A stretch of DNA of 64,000 bases. Source: Comamonadaceae bacterium (GTDB taxonomy: Bacteria; Pseudomonadota; Gammaproteobacteria; Burkholderiales; Burkholderiaceae_C). The stretch is from assembly GCA_027484575.1 (NCBI GenBank), contig JAIXSQ010000003.1, forward strand, positions 21,992 to 85,991. Reading direction: 5' to 3'. Shown here one piece after another: positions 16,574 through 29,021 of the stretch. Made by a program: the position numbers and the translations under genes. A model generated the notes under the pieces. That model saw only the letters and a list, made by a program, of their open reading frames with translations. It was not told the DNA's origin and made no database searches. Positions within the stretch are counted from its first letter, which is position 1. Each line of letters begins with the position of its first letter.

Positions 16574-17845
16574 ATGAACGCGAGCCGCAGGCAGGCCTTG
16601 AAAACGCTGGCCGCCGCACTATCTGCTCCCGCCGCACTGCCGGCGCTGGCCGGCACCGGGCCGGTCAGGCTGGGGATGATCGAGGCGCTCTCGGGCGCCT
16701 TCGCCAACACCGGCGAGGCGGTGTTCCGCAACCTGCTGTGGGCGGTCGAGCGCGTGAACCAGCGCGGCGGCCTGAAGCTGCCGCAGGGCAACCGGCCCCT
16801 GCAGCTGGAACGCTACGACAGCAAGGGCCAGCCCGAGGAGGCGCTGGCGGCGCTGCGCTCGGCCATCGACGACGGCTGCCACTTCGTGGCGCAGGGCAAT
16901 TCGTCGGCCATCGCCGCGGCGCTGGTCGACGCGATCGGCAAGCACAACGAGCGCGAGCCGGGCAAGCGCGTGCTGTTCCTGAACTACTCGGCGGTCGATC
17001 CGGCGCTCACCAACGAGCGCTGCAGCTACTGGCATTTCCGCTTCGACGCCCATGCCGACATGCGCATGGCGGCGCTGATGGAGGTGCTGCGCGACGACCG
17101 CGCCGTGCGCAGCGCCTACCTGATCGGCCAGGACTACAGCTTCGGCCAGTCGGTGCTGCGCGAGGCGCGCCGCCAGCTGGGTGTCCAGCGCCCGGACGTG
17201 CAGATCGTCGGCGACGAGCTGCATCCGCTGGGCCGCATCAAGGACTTCGCGCCGTACGCGACCAAGATCAAGGCCAGCGGCGCCAACGCCGTGCTCACCG
17301 GCAACTGGGGCAACGACCTGACGCTGCTGGTCAAGGCGGCGCGCGACGTCGGCTTCGACGGCAAGTTCTACACCTTCTACGGCAACGCCCTGGGCGCGCC
17401 GGCGGCCATCGGCGACGCCGGCATCGGCCGCGTGATCGCGGTGGCCGATTGGCTGCCCAACCTGCCCACCGCCAGCAGCGAGGGCTTCTACCAGTCGTTC
17501 CGCCAGCGCTTCCCGCGGCCGCAGGACGACTACGTGCACATGCGCATGCAGCTGATGGTCGAGGCGCTGGCGCAGGCGATCGAGCGCGCCGGCAGCACGC
17601 AGGCCACGCCGGTGGCCGCGCAGCTGGAGCGCGCCACCGTGGCGCTGGCGGGCCAGCAGGGCGCGATGCGGGCGGCCGACCACCAGTTCCAGCAGAACCT
17701 GGTGGTGGGCGTGATGGACCGCCAGGGGGCGCCGGGCGTGCGCTTCGACGTCGAGGGCTCGGGCTACGGCTTCCGGGTGGTGCGCGTGGTGGCCGCGCGC
17801 GATGCCGAACTGCCCACCACCTGCCGCATGCAGCGGCCCGCCTGA
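16574..17845 (+). CDS. Branched-chain-amino-acid-type ABC substrate-binding protein
   Basis: This 423-residue periplasmic binding protein of the LivK/urea-amide family has a Tat-like leader (NASRRQALKTLAAALS...PALAG) and begins its mature domain VRLGMIEALSGAFANTGEAV. The N-terminal lobe motif FVAQGNSSAIAAALVDAIGKHN and AYLIGQDYSFGQSVLREAR are family hallmarks. No permease or ATPase gene is adjacent, so it is an orphan receptor or uses a transporter elsewhere. The substrate cannot be read from sequence. I chose the Met at 16574; an upstream Met (MYVPGRRF) adds a non-signal segment. Confidence 0.88.
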   Translation: MNASRRQALKTLAAALSAPAALPALAGTGPVRLGMIEALSGAFANTGEAVFRNLLWAVERVNQRGGLKLPQGNRPLQLERYDSKGQPEEALAALRSAIDDGCHFVAQGNSSAIAAALVDAIGKHNEREPGKRVLFLNYSAVDPALTNERCSYWHFRFDAHADMRMAALMEVLRDDRAVRSAYLIGQDYSFGQSVLREARRQLGVQRPDVQIVGDELHPLGRIKDFAPYATKIKASGANAVLTGNWGNDLTLLVKAARDVGFDGKFYTFYGNALGAPAAIGDAGIGRVIAVADWLPNLPTASSEGFYQSFRQRFPRPQDDYVHMRMQLMVEALAQAIERAGSTQATPVAAQLERATVALAGQQGAMRAADHQFQQNLVVGVMDRQGAPGVRFDVEGSGYGFRVVRVVAARDAELPTTCRMQRPA

Positions 17846-17861
17846 CCGTCCCGGAGACCCC

Positions 17862-19022
17862 ATGCGACAGACCGTGCTCGACCTCGAGGAATCGAAGATC
17901 CGCGAGGTGGCCAACGCCGGCTTCGGCCGCGACGACGTGCTGGCCTTCTGGTTCGGCGAGAGCGACGAGGTCACGCCCGAGGCCATCCGCCAGGCGGCGA
18001 TCGACTCGATCGCCCGCGGCGAGACCTTCTACGCCCACAACCTGGGCCTGCCCGAGCTGCGCGATGCGGTGGCCGCCTACGCCAGCGGCCTGCACGGCCG
18101 CATCGACGCCGGCCGCATCGCCATCACCTCGGGCGGCGTCAACGCGCTGATGCTGGCCTGCCAGGCGCTGCTGGATGCCGGCGACGAGGCGGTGGCGGTC
18201 ACGCCCGTGTGGCCCAACCTGGTGGCGCAGCCGAAGGTGATGGGCGCCCAGGTGCGCACCGTGGCCCTGCAGCCCGACGCGCAGGGCGCCTGGCGGCTGG
18301 ACCTGCAGCGGCTGCTGGCCGCGGTCACGCCGGCCACCAAGCTGCTGATCGTCAACGCGCCCAACAACCCCACCGGCTGGACGCTCACCCGCGCCGAGCA
18401 GCAGGCCATCCTGGACCACTGCCGCGCCACCGGCACCTGGATCCTGGCCGACGAGGTCTACGAGCGCCTGTACTTCGACGGTGATGCGGCCTGCGCGCCC
18501 AGCTTCCTCGACATCGCCGGGCCCGACGACCGCCTGGTGGTGGCGCACAGCTTTTCCAAGAGCTTCCTGATGACCGGCTGGCGCATGGGCTGGCTGGTGA
18601 TGCCGCCCGCGATGACCCATCCCATGGGCAAGCTGATCGAGTTCAACACCTCGTGCGCCAGCGTGTTCACCCAGCGCGCCGCGCTGGCGGCGCTGGCCCA
18701 CGCGGGCGAGGTGACCCCGCGGGTCGTGGCCCACCTGCGGGCCTGCCGCGATCGCCTGGTGCCCGCGCTGCAGGCGCTGCCCGGCGTGCGGCTGGCGCTG
18801 CCGGCCGGCGGCATGTACGCCTTCTTCGAGCTGCAGGGGCAGGGCGACTCGCTGGCCCTGGCCAAGCGGCTGGTGGCCGAGGCCGGCCTGGGCATCGCGC
18901 CCGGCAACGCCTTCGGCCCCGAGGCCCAGGGCTGGCTGCGCTGGTGCTTCGCGTCCAGGGACCTGGGCCGGCTCGATGAGGGCGTGCAGCGGCTGGCCGG
19001 CTGGCTGGCACGGCAGGGCTGA
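17862..19022 (+). CDS. PLP-dependent class I/II aminotransferase
   Basis: This 386-residue fold-type I enzyme of the AspC/AAT_I superfamily shows FYAHNLGLPELRDAVAAY, ITSGGVNAL, the NAPNNPTGWTLT motif contacting pyridoxal phosphate, LADEVYERLYF with the conserved Asp and Tyr, and the Schiff-base Lys in HSFSKSFLMTGWRMGW. RWCFA near the C-terminus supplies the carboxylate-binding Arg. Substrate specificity is not resolvable. It starts 17 bases after the ABC binding protein stop and may share its transcript, which could indicate an amino-acid-related substrate for both. Confidence 0.92.
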   Translation: MRQTVLDLEESKIREVANAGFGRDDVLAFWFGESDEVTPEAIRQAAIDSIARGETFYAHNLGLPELRDAVAAYASGLHGRIDAGRIAITSGGVNALMLACQALLDAGDEAVAVTPVWPNLVAQPKVMGAQVRTVALQPDAQGAWRLDLQRLLAAVTPATKLLIVNAPNNPTGWTLTRAEQQAILDHCRATGTWILADEVYERLYFDGDAACAPSFLDIAGPDDRLVVAHSFSKSFLMTGWRMGWLVMPPAMTHPMGKLIEFNTSCASVFTQRAALAALAHAGEVTPRVVAHLRACRDRLVPALQALPGVRLALPAGGMYAFFELQGQGDSLALAKRLVAEAGLGIAPGNAFGPEAQGWLRWCFASRDLGRLDEGVQRLAGWLARQG

Positions 19023-19061
19023 GCCCGTCCCGGCCCGGCCGGGGCAGCCGGGCCCCTCGTG

Positions 19062-19067
19062 TACAAT
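19062..19067 (+). promoter_or_regulatory. Candidate -10 box for rpsO
   Basis: TACAAT lies 93 bases upstream of the rpsO start, in the gap after the aminotransferase stop. The sequence 17 bases upstream is GC-only and gives no clear -35. The resulting leader of about 85 bases could host the S15 autoregulatory site known in other bacteria, but I see no specific fold I can support. Confidence 0.4.
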
Positions 19068-19159
19068 CCCGCGGTTCTGCGCCGGCTGGCCGGTCGTAGA
19101 GCAAGCACGTCGGGGCCGGTTCCAGCCCCGCACGCAAGTCCACTTTCCTAGGAAACACC

Positions 19160-19423
19160 ATGACCGCCCTGAACAAGGCCGAGATCGTCGCGGCGAACGC
19201 CCGCGGCACCGGCGACACCGGCAGCCCCGAAGTGCAGGTTGCCCTGCTGACGGCCCGCATCAACGAGCTGACCCCCCACTTCAAGACCCATGCCAAGGAC
19301 CACCACGGCCGCCGTGGCCTGCTGCGCATGGTCAACCGCCGCAAGAAGCTGCTGGCGTACCTGAAGGACAAGGATGCCGAGCGCTACACGGCGCTGATCG
19401 GCAAGCTGGGCCTGCGCAAGTAA
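19160..19423 (+). CDS. rpsO: 30S ribosomal protein uS15
   Basis: This is an 87-residue primary 16S rRNA-binding protein. The sequence contains [30 protein letters not shown] in shortened overlap form, [18 protein letters not shown] and [12 protein letters not shown], which are diagnostic of uS15, and the length is standard. It is followed by pnp, the conserved rpsO-pnp order, with a terminator-like hairpin and a second long hairpin in between. Confidence 0.98.
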   Translation: MTALNKAEIVAANARGTGDTGSPEVQVALLTARINELTPHFKTHAKDHHGRRGLLRMVNRRKKLLAYLKDKDAERYTALIGKLGLRK

Positions 19424-19445
19424 GCAGGTCGCGACGACACGCAGG

Positions 19446-19484
19446 GCGCCTGGGTTGGCTGTGACGGCTGGCTCAGGCGCTTTG
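19446..19484 (+). terminator. Hairpin with short T run after rpsO
   Basis: GCGCCTG (19446-19452) pairs perfectly with CAGGCGC (19474-19480), followed by TTTG. This looks like a weak or partial intrinsic terminator that lets some transcripts run into pnp, as known for rpsO-pnp in E. coli. Confidence 0.5.
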
Positions 19485-19516
19485 CACATCGGAGACCCGG
19501 GAATCGACCACGCGCT

Positions 19517-19559
19517 GTGTCATTCCACCAACGGCCGCCGGCCGCTGATGGAATGGCAT
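19517..19559 (+). promoter_or_regulatory. Long stem-loop in the pnp leader
   Basis: Bases 19517-19527 pair with 19549-19559 in an 11-bp stem (CATTCCA with TGGAATG at the core, two G-U pairs), and the loop holds its own GGCC/GGCC stem. It lies 45 bases upstream of pnp. In E. coli an RNase III site in an equivalent stem controls pnp autoregulation by PNPase; this structure is a good candidate for the same role. Confidence 0.5.
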
Positions 19560-19603
19560 CGTGCTCGGATCGCGGGGATTCACCCACAGAGAGTGAGCAA
19601 GCC

Positions 19604-21936
<2,333 letters not shown>

Positions 21937-21937
<1 letters not shown>

Positions 21938-22923
21938 TGCAAGCCGTCGAGATCAGGCACCCCGGCGCACCCGAGGTGCTGCAAGCCTGCGAGCGCCCCG
22001 ACCCCGTCGCGGGTGCGGGCGAGGTGCTGATCCGGGTGGCCGCCAGCGGCGTCAACCGCCCCGACGTGCTGCAGCGCACCGGCAACTACCCGGTGCCGCC
22101 GGGCGCGTCCGACATCCCGGGCCTGGAAGTCGCCGGCACCATCGTGGCCGGCGACGCGCAGGCCATGGCGCGCTCCGGCTTCGCCCTCGGTGACCGCGTC
22201 TGCGCGCTGGTGGCCGGTGGCGGCTACGCGCAGCTGTGCGTCGCGCCGGTGGGCCAGTGCCTGCCGGTGCCCGCCGGCCTGTCCGACGTCGAGGCGGCCT
22301 CGCTGCCCGAGACCTTCTTCACCGTCTGGAGCAACGTGTTCGAACGCGGCCGCCTCCAGGCGGGCGAGACCCTGCTGGTGCAGGGCGGCACCAGCGGCAT
22401 CGGCGTGACCGCGATCCAGCTGGCCAAGGCCCTGGGCGCGACCGTCATCGCGACCGCCGGCAGCGACGCCAAGTGCGCCGCCTGCCTGCAGCTGGGCGCC
22501 GACCACGCGATCAACTACAAGGCGCAGGACTTCGCCGAGGAGGCCAGGCGCCTGACCGGCGGCCGCGGCGTCGACGTGGTCCTGGACATGGTCGCCGGCC
22601 CCTACGTGGCGCGCGAGGTCGAGTGCCTGGCCGAGGACGGCCGGCTGGTGATCATCGCGGTGCAGGGCGGCATCCAGGCCGAACTCAACGCCGGCCTGGT
22701 GCTGCGCCGCCGCCTGACGGTGACCGGCTCCACCCTGCGCCCGCGCCCCGTGGCCTTCAAGGCCGCGATCGCCGACGCGCTGCGTGCGAAGGTCTGGCCG
22801 CTGCTGGCCGCCGGCACCGTCAAGCCGGTGATCCACTCCACGTTCGCGGCCGCCCAGGCCGCGCAGGCGCACACGCTGATGGAATCGAACCAGCACGTGG
22901 GCAAGATCGTGCTGACCTGGTGA
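21937..22923 (+). CDS. NAD(P)H quinone oxidoreductase, PIG3 family
   Basis: This 328-residue medium-chain dehydrogenase/reductase of the zeta-crystallin/PIG3 branch lacks zinc ligands. Visible are the GroES-like N-terminal domain ([34 protein letters not shown] in two parts), and the Rossmann motif [22 protein letters not shown] that binds NADPH. It is in the conserved pnp-qor-tpiA-secG string of Burkholderiales and overlaps pnp by one base (TGATG), so it is translationally coupled. The physiological quinone is not known. Confidence 0.92.
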
Positions 22924-22933
22924 GCCCGACCGC

Positions 22934-23680
22934 ATGAGCAAACACAAGCTGATCGCCGGCAACTGGAAGATGAACGGCAGCCTGGCCGGCAACGACGCGC
23001 TGGTGCGCGCCGTGGTGGCCGGCCTGGGCGGCGCGCGCTGCACCGTGGCCCTGTGCGTGCCCGCGCCCTACCTGGCGCAGCTGCAGCTGCTGCGGCACGG
23101 CAGCGCGCTCGAGCTGGGCGCGCAGGACGTGAGCGCGCATGCGCAGGGCGCCTACACGGGCGAGGTGTCGGCCGCCATGCTCAAGGAGTTCGGCGCGCGC
23201 TACGCGATCGTCGGCCACTCCGAGCGCCGCCAGTACCACGGCGAGACCGACCAGCTGGTGGCCGACAAGGCCAAGGCCGCGCTGGCGCAGGGCATCACGC
23301 CCATCGTCTGCGTGGGCGAGACCCTGGCCGAGCGCGAGGGCGGCCGCACCGAGGAGGTGGTCAAGCGCCAGCTGGCCGCCGTGATCCACACGCTGGCGCA
23401 CTGCGCCGGCGAGATCGTGGTGGCCTACGAGCCGGTGTGGGCGATCGGCACCGGCAGGACCGCCACCCCCGAGCAGGCCCAGCAGGTGCACGCCGTGCTG
23501 CGTGCGCAGCTGCAGGCGGCCACCGGCCATGCCGAGCGCGTGCACATCCTCTACGGCGGCAGCATGAATGCCGCCAACGCGGCCAGCCTGCTGGCCCAGC
23601 CCGACATCGACGGCGGCCTGATCGGCGGCGCGTCGCTGAAGGCACCCGATTTCCTGCAGATCATCCAGGCGGCCGGCTGA
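22934..23680 (+). CDS. tpiA: Triosephosphate isomerase
   Basis: This 248-residue TIM-barrel enzyme interconverts dihydroxyacetone phosphate and glyceraldehyde 3-phosphate. All catalytic features are present: Lys in GNWKMNG, His in [13 protein letters not shown], Glu in [13 protein letters not shown] with the flexible loop, and the phosphate-binding ILYGGSM near the C-terminus. Length is normal. It lies 10 bases after the oxidoreductase and 32 bases before secG. Confidence 0.97.
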   Translation: MSKHKLIAGNWKMNGSLAGNDALVRAVVAGLGGARCTVALCVPAPYLAQLQLLRHGSALELGAQDVSAHAQGAYTGEVSAAMLKEFGARYAIVGHSERRQYHGETDQLVADKAKAALAQGITPIVCVGETLAEREGGRTEEVVKRQLAAVIHTLAHCAGEIVVAYEPVWAIGTGRTATPEQAQQVHAVLRAQLQAATGHAERVHILYGGSMNAANAASLLAQPDIDGGLIGGASLKAPDFLQIIQAAG

Positions 23681-23712
23681 GCCGCCCACGACCACAGACG
23701 AGAGATTCCCGA

Positions 23713-24123
23713 ATGAACTGGCTCCTCACCCTCATCCTGGCCGTCCAGATCCTCACGGCGCTGGGCATGATCGGCCTGATCCTGATCCAGCACGGCAAGG
23801 GCGCCGACATGGGCGCCGCGTTCGGCAGCGGCGGCTCGGGCAGCCTGTTCGGCGCCAGCGGCAGCGCCAACTTCCTGTCGCGCACCACGGCCGTGCTGGC
23901 CACCGTGTTCTTCGTCTGCACGCTGGCGCTGGCCTACTTCGGCAACCTGCGCCCGGCCAGCCAGGGCGGCAGCAGCGTCCTGGACCGCGCCGCCGCGCCG
24001 GCGGCGCCGGCTTCCTCGCCCGCCGCCCAGATCCCCGCGCCGTCCGCCGCGGGCAGCGCCGCGGCCGTGCCGGCCGCCCCCGCCACGCCCGCCTCGGGCG
24101 CGGCGCAGATCCCCGCGCGCTGA
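23713..24123 (+). CDS. secG: Preprotein translocase subunit SecG
   Basis: This 136-residue inner-membrane protein supports SecYEG-mediated export. Two membrane helices (residues 3-22 and about 52-72) flank the conserved GKGADMGAAFGSGGSGSLFG loop. The C-terminal third is an Ala/Pro/Ser-rich extension that is common in Burkholderiales SecG and not conserved. It precedes tRNA-Leu and nuoA, the usual order in this group. Confidence 0.95.
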   Translation: MNWLLTLILAVQILTALGMIGLILIQHGKGADMGAAFGSGGSGSLFGASGSANFLSRTTAVLATVFFVCTLALAYFGNLRPASQGGSSVLDRAAAPAAPASSPAAQIPAPSAAGSAAAVPAAPATPASGAAQIPAR

Positions 24124-24242
24124 CCTGAACATTTCCCGGCGTCAACGTCAGGAGACGCTCGGGATTCAGGGTAAACTCGCAGGCTGTCTGCAGGGCCAAA
24201 AGAAGGCACGAGCCTCGGGGCGCCATCCGGACACCCACACAT

Positions 24243-24327
24243 GCCGTCGTGGTGAAATTGGTAGACACGCTATCTTGAGGGGGTAGTGGCGAAAGCTGTG
24301 CGAGTTCGAGTCTCGCCGACGGCACCA
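24243..24327 (+). tRNA. tRNA-Leu (anticodon GAG)
   Basis: The acceptor arms GCCGTCG (24243-24249) and CGACGGC (24317-24323) pair perfectly, followed by A and an encoded CCA. The anticodon loop TTGAGGG gives GAG, decoding CUC/CUU leucine. There is a long variable arm (about TGGCGAAAGCTGTGC region) and a T-loop GTTCGAG, as expected for class II tRNA-Leu. A TAAACT box at 24172-24177 is a possible -10. It lies between secG and nuoA, a conserved location. Confidence 0.96.
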
Positions 24328-24383
24328 GGACATTGAAACGGCCACCGTGGCGCAAGCCCCGGTGGCCTCATCCCGAACGCGCG

Positions 24384-24755
24384 ATGCAACTCGACCAGTA
24401 CCTCCCAGTCTTCCTGTTCATCCTGGTGGGCATCGCAGTCGGGGTGCTGCCGCAGGTGCTGGGCTGGGTCTTCGCAGGGGCTGCCGGCTTCCACAAGCCC
24501 GACGCGGCCAAGAACTCCCCCTACGAATGCGGCTTCGAGGCCTTCGAGGACGCGCGCATGAAGTTCGACGTGCGCTACTACCTCGTGGCCATCCTGTTCA
24601 TCCTCTTCGACCTCGAGATCGCGTTCCTCTTCCCCTGGGCCGTGGCCCTGCGGGAGATCGGGCCGGTGGGCTTCTGGTCGATGATGGTCTTCCTTGGAAT
24701 CCTCGTGGTGGGGTTCATCTACGAATGGAAGAAGGGCGCACTCGACTGGGAGTGA
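24384..24755 (+). CDS. nuoA: NADH-quinone oxidoreductase subunit A
   Basis: This 123-residue membrane subunit of complex I has three helices and the conserved PYECGFE motif in the loop after the first, with [24 protein letters not shown] in segments around helix two. The start at 24384 (MQLDQYLPV) matches family N-termini. It opens the nuoA-N operon, 57 bases after tRNA-Leu. Confidence 0.96.
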   Translation: MQLDQYLPVFLFILVGIAVGVLPQVLGWVFAGAAGFHKPDAAKNSPYECGFEAFEDARMKFDVRYYLVAILFILFDLEIAFLFPWAVALREIGPVGFWSMMVFLGILVVGFIYEWKKGALDWE

Positions 24756-24791
24756 CGCTCCCTGGGCGCATCGCCAAGGACGCAAACGCAC

Positions 24792-25271
24792 ATGGCTAAC
24801 GAAGGCATTCTCGACAAGGGCGTCGTCACGACGACCGTGGACAGCGTCATCAACTGGGCCAAGACCGGCTCGCTCTGGCCGATGACCTTCGGCCTGGCGT
24901 GCTGCGCGGTGGAGATGATGCATGCGGGCGCCGCCCGCTACGACATCGACCGCTTCGGCATGCTGTTCCGCCCCAGCCCCCGGCAGTCCGACCTGATGAT
25001 CGTGGCCGGCACGCTGTGCAACAAGATGGCGCCGGCGCTGCGCAAGGTCTACGACCAGATGCCCGAGCCGCGCTGGGTGCTCTCCATGGGCACCTGCGCC
25101 AACGGCGGCGGCTACTACCACTACTCGTACTCGGTCGTGCGCGGCTGCGACCGCATCGTGCCGGTCGACGTCTACGTGCCCGGCTGCCCGCCGACGGCCG
25201 AGGCGCTGCTGTACGGGATCATCCAGCTGCAGCAGAAGATCCGCCGCACCCAGACCATCGCGCGCGCCTGA
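24792..25271 (+). CDS. nuoB: NADH-quinone oxidoreductase subunit B
   Basis: This 159-residue peripheral-arm subunit carries the terminal [4Fe-4S] cluster N2. Ligands are the tandem Cys in [17 protein letters not shown], Cys in [16 protein letters not shown] and Cys in [17 protein letters not shown]2 hands electrons to quinone at the interface with NuoD and NuoH. It ends 4 bases before nuoC. Confidence 0.98.
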   Translation: MANEGILDKGVVTTTVDSVINWAKTGSLWPMTFGLACCAVEMMHAGAARYDIDRFGMLFRPSPRQSDLMIVAGTLCNKMAPALRKVYDQMPEPRWVLSMGTCANGGGYYHYSYSVVRGCDRIVPVDVYVPGCPPTAEALLYGIIQLQQKIRRTQTIARA

Positions 25272-25275
25272 CGTC

Positions 25276-25920
25276 ATGACCGCATCCAACCCCTACGCGG
25301 TCGAGCCCGCGGCCCTGCACGCGACGATCACCGAGGCCCTCGGGCCCCTGGCCAGGCGCGTGGACTTCAAGCTGGGCGAGGTCACCGTCACCGTGGCCCC
25401 CGAGAACTACCTGAAGGCCGCCGCCGTCCTGCGCGACGACGCGCGCTGCCGCTTCGAGCAGCTGATCGACGTCTGCGGCCTGGACTACTCCGACTACGGC
25501 AACGGCGCCTGGGACGGCCCGCGCTACGCGGTGGTCACGCACCTGCTGTCGGTCAGCCTGAACCAGCGCGTGCGCCTGCGGGTGTTCGCCGCCGACGACG
25601 AACTGCCCGAGGTCGAATCGCTGGTGCCGCTGTGGAGCGCCGCCAACTGGTTCGAGCGCGAGGCCTTCGACCTGTACGGCATCGTCTTCCTGAACCACCC
25701 CGACCTGCGCCGCATCCTGACCGACTACGGCTTCATCGGGCACCCGTTCCGCAAGGACTTCCCGGTGTCCGGGCATGTCGAGATGCGCTACGACCCCGAG
25801 CGCCAGCGCGTGATCTACCAGCCGGTGACCATCGAGCCGCGCGAGATCACGCCGCGCATCATCCGCGAGGACCACTACGGCGGCATCCAGCCGGGCCGGG
25901 GGCTGCAGAACAATGGCTGA
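25276..25920 (+). CDS. nuoC: NADH-quinone oxidoreductase subunit C
   Basis: This 214-residue subunit corresponds to the 30-kDa subunit of complex I. The signature [29 protein letters not shown] (given here in overlap, residues about 128-156) and the following [19 protein letters not shown] are diagnostic. It is a separate protein, not the NuoCD fusion of enterobacteria. It overlaps nuoD by eight bases. Confidence 0.97.
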   Translation: MTASNPYAVEPAALHATITEALGPLARRVDFKLGEVTVTVAPENYLKAAAVLRDDARCRFEQLIDVCGLDYSDYGNGAWDGPRYAVVTHLLSVSLNQRVRLRVFAADDELPEVESLVPLWSAANWFEREAFDLYGIVFLNHPDLRRILTDYGFIGHPFRKDFPVSGHVEMRYDPERQRVIYQPVTIEPREITPRIIREDHYGGIQPGRGLQNNG

Positions 25921-27166
25921 GATCAAGAACTACACGCTGAACTTCGGCCCCCAGCACCCCGCCGCGCACGGCGTGCTGCGGCTGGTGCTCGAGCTCGATG
26001 GCGAGGTCATCCAGCGCGCCGACCCGCACATCGGCCTGCTGCACCGCGCCACCGAGAAGCTGGCCGAGACCAAGACCTACATCCAGTCGCTGCCCTACAT
26101 GGACCGGCTGGACTACGTCTCGATGATGTGCAACGAGCACGCCTACTGCCTGGCCATCGAGAAGCTGCTGGGCATCCAGGTGCCCGAGCGCGCCCAGTAC
26201 ATCCGCGTCATGTACGCCGAGATCACCCGGCTGCTGAACCACCTGCTGTGGCTCGGCGCGCACGGGCTGGACTGCGGCGCGATGAACATGCTGATCTACT
26301 GCTTCCGCGAGCGGGAGGACCTGTTCGACATGTACGAGGCGGTGTCGGGCGCGCGCATGCACGCGGCCTACTTCCGCCCGGGCGGCGTCTACCGCGACCT
26401 GCCCGACAGCATGCCGCAGTACAAGGCGAGCAAGGTGCGCAACGAGCGCGAGATCAAGCGCATGAACGACGAGCGCAGCGGCACGCTGCTGGACTTCGTC
26501 GAGTCGTTCACCCGGCGCTTTCCCGGCTACGTCGACGAGTACGAGACGCTGCTGACCGACAACCGCATCTGGAAGCAGCGCACCGTGGGCATCGGCGTGG
26601 TCACGCCCGAGCGCGCGCTCAACCTGGGCTTCACCGGCCCCATGCTGCGCGGCTCGGGCATCGCCTGGGACCTGCGCAAGACGCAGCCCTACGAGGTCTA
26701 CGACCGGATGGACTTCGACATCCCGCTGGGCAAGGAAGGCGACTGCTACGACCGCTACCTGGTGCGCGTGCAGGAGATGCGCGAGTCCAACCGCATCATC
26801 CAGCAGTGCGTGGCCTGGCTGCGCGCCAACCCGGGCCCGGTGATCACCGACAACCACAAGGTCGCACCGCCCAGCCGCGAATCCATGAAGTCCAACATGG
26901 AGGAGCTGATCCACCACTTCAAGCTGTTCTCCGAGGGCTTCCGGGTCCCCGAGGGCGAGGCCTATGCGGCGGTGGAGCATCCCAAGGGCGAGTTCGGCAT
27001 CTACATCGTCAGCGACGGCGCCAACAAGCCCTACCGCCTGAAGATCCGCGCCCCCGGCTTCTCGCACCTGGCGTCGCTGGACGAGATGGGCCGCGGCCAC
27101 ATGATCGCCGACGCCGTCGCCATCATCGGGACGATGGACATCGTCTTCGGAGAGATCGATCGATGA
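25913..27166 (+). CDS. nuoD: NADH-quinone oxidoreductase subunit D
   Basis: This 417-residue 49-kDa subunit is related to the large subunit of NiFe hydrogenases and forms much of the quinone-binding cavity. The motif [20 protein letters not shown] contains the conserved His/Tyr region, followed by LHRATEKL and [11 protein letters not shown]. The C-terminus ends DIVFGEIDR as usual. Its stop overlaps the nuoE ATG as ATGA. Confidence 0.98.
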   Translation: MAEIKNYTLNFGPQHPAAHGVLRLVLELDGEVIQRADPHIGLLHRATEKLAETKTYIQSLPYMDRLDYVSMMCNEHAYCLAIEKLLGIQVPERAQYIRVMYAEITRLLNHLLWLGAHGLDCGAMNMLIYCFREREDLFDMYEAVSGARMHAAYFRPGGVYRDLPDSMPQYKASKVRNEREIKRMNDERSGTLLDFVESFTRRFPGYVDEYETLLTDNRIWKQRTVGIGVVTPERALNLGFTGPMLRGSGIAWDLRKTQPYEVYDRMDFDIPLGKEGDCYDRYLVRVQEMRESNRIIQQCVAWLRANPGPVITDNHKVAPPSRESMKSNMEELIHHFKLFSEGFRVPEGEAYAAVEHPKGEFGIYIVSDGANKPYRLKIRAPGFSHLASLDEMGRGHMIADAVAIIGTMDIVFGEIDR

Positions 27167-27675
27167 CTGCAGCAGCAGCCGACTACACCCTCAGCGACGC
27201 CACCCGGGCGCGCTTCGACCGCGAGGTCGCCAAGTACCCCGCCGACCAGAAGCAGTCGGCGGTGATGGCCTGCCTGTCCATCGTGCAGCAGGAGCAGGGC
27301 TGGGTCAGCCAGTCCGCCGAGAAGGCGATCGCGCAGCACCTGGGCATGCCCGAGATCGCGGTGCGCGAGGTCACGACCTTCTACAACATGTACAACCAGC
27401 AGCCGCTGGGCCGCTTCAAGCTGAACGTGTGCACCAACCTGCCGTGCCAGCTGCGCGGCGGCGGCCACGCGCTGCAGCACCTGGAGCGCAAGCTGGGCGT
27501 GCCCATGAACGGCACCACGCCCGACGGCCTGTTCACCCTGCAGCAGAGCGAATGCCTGGGTGCCTGCGCCGACGCGCCGGTGATGCTGGTCAACGACCGC
27601 ACCATGTGCAGCTTCATGAGCAACGACAAGCTCGACCAGCTGGTCGACGGCCTGCGCCAGGCCGAGGGGAAGTGA
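27163..27675 (+). CDS. nuoE: NADH-quinone oxidoreductase subunit E
   Basis: This 170-residue 24-kDa subunit binds the [2Fe-2S] cluster N1a. Its four ligands are visible as C-x4-C (VCTNLPCQL) and C-x3-C ([10 protein letters not shown]). A helical N-terminal domain ([17 protein letters not shown]) contacts NuoF. The start at 27163 overlaps the nuoD stop; the nuoF start follows one base after its stop. Confidence 0.97.
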   Translation: MTAAAADYTLSDATRARFDREVAKYPADQKQSAVMACLSIVQQEQGWVSQSAEKAIAQHLGMPEIAVREVTTFYNMYNQQPLGRFKLNVCTNLPCQLRGGGHALQHLERKLGVPMNGTTPDGLFTLQQSECLGACADAPVMLVNDRTMCSFMSNDKLDQLVDGLRQAEGK

Positions 27676-27676
27676 G

Positions 27677-29017
<1,341 letters not shown>

Positions 29018-29021
29018 CACC

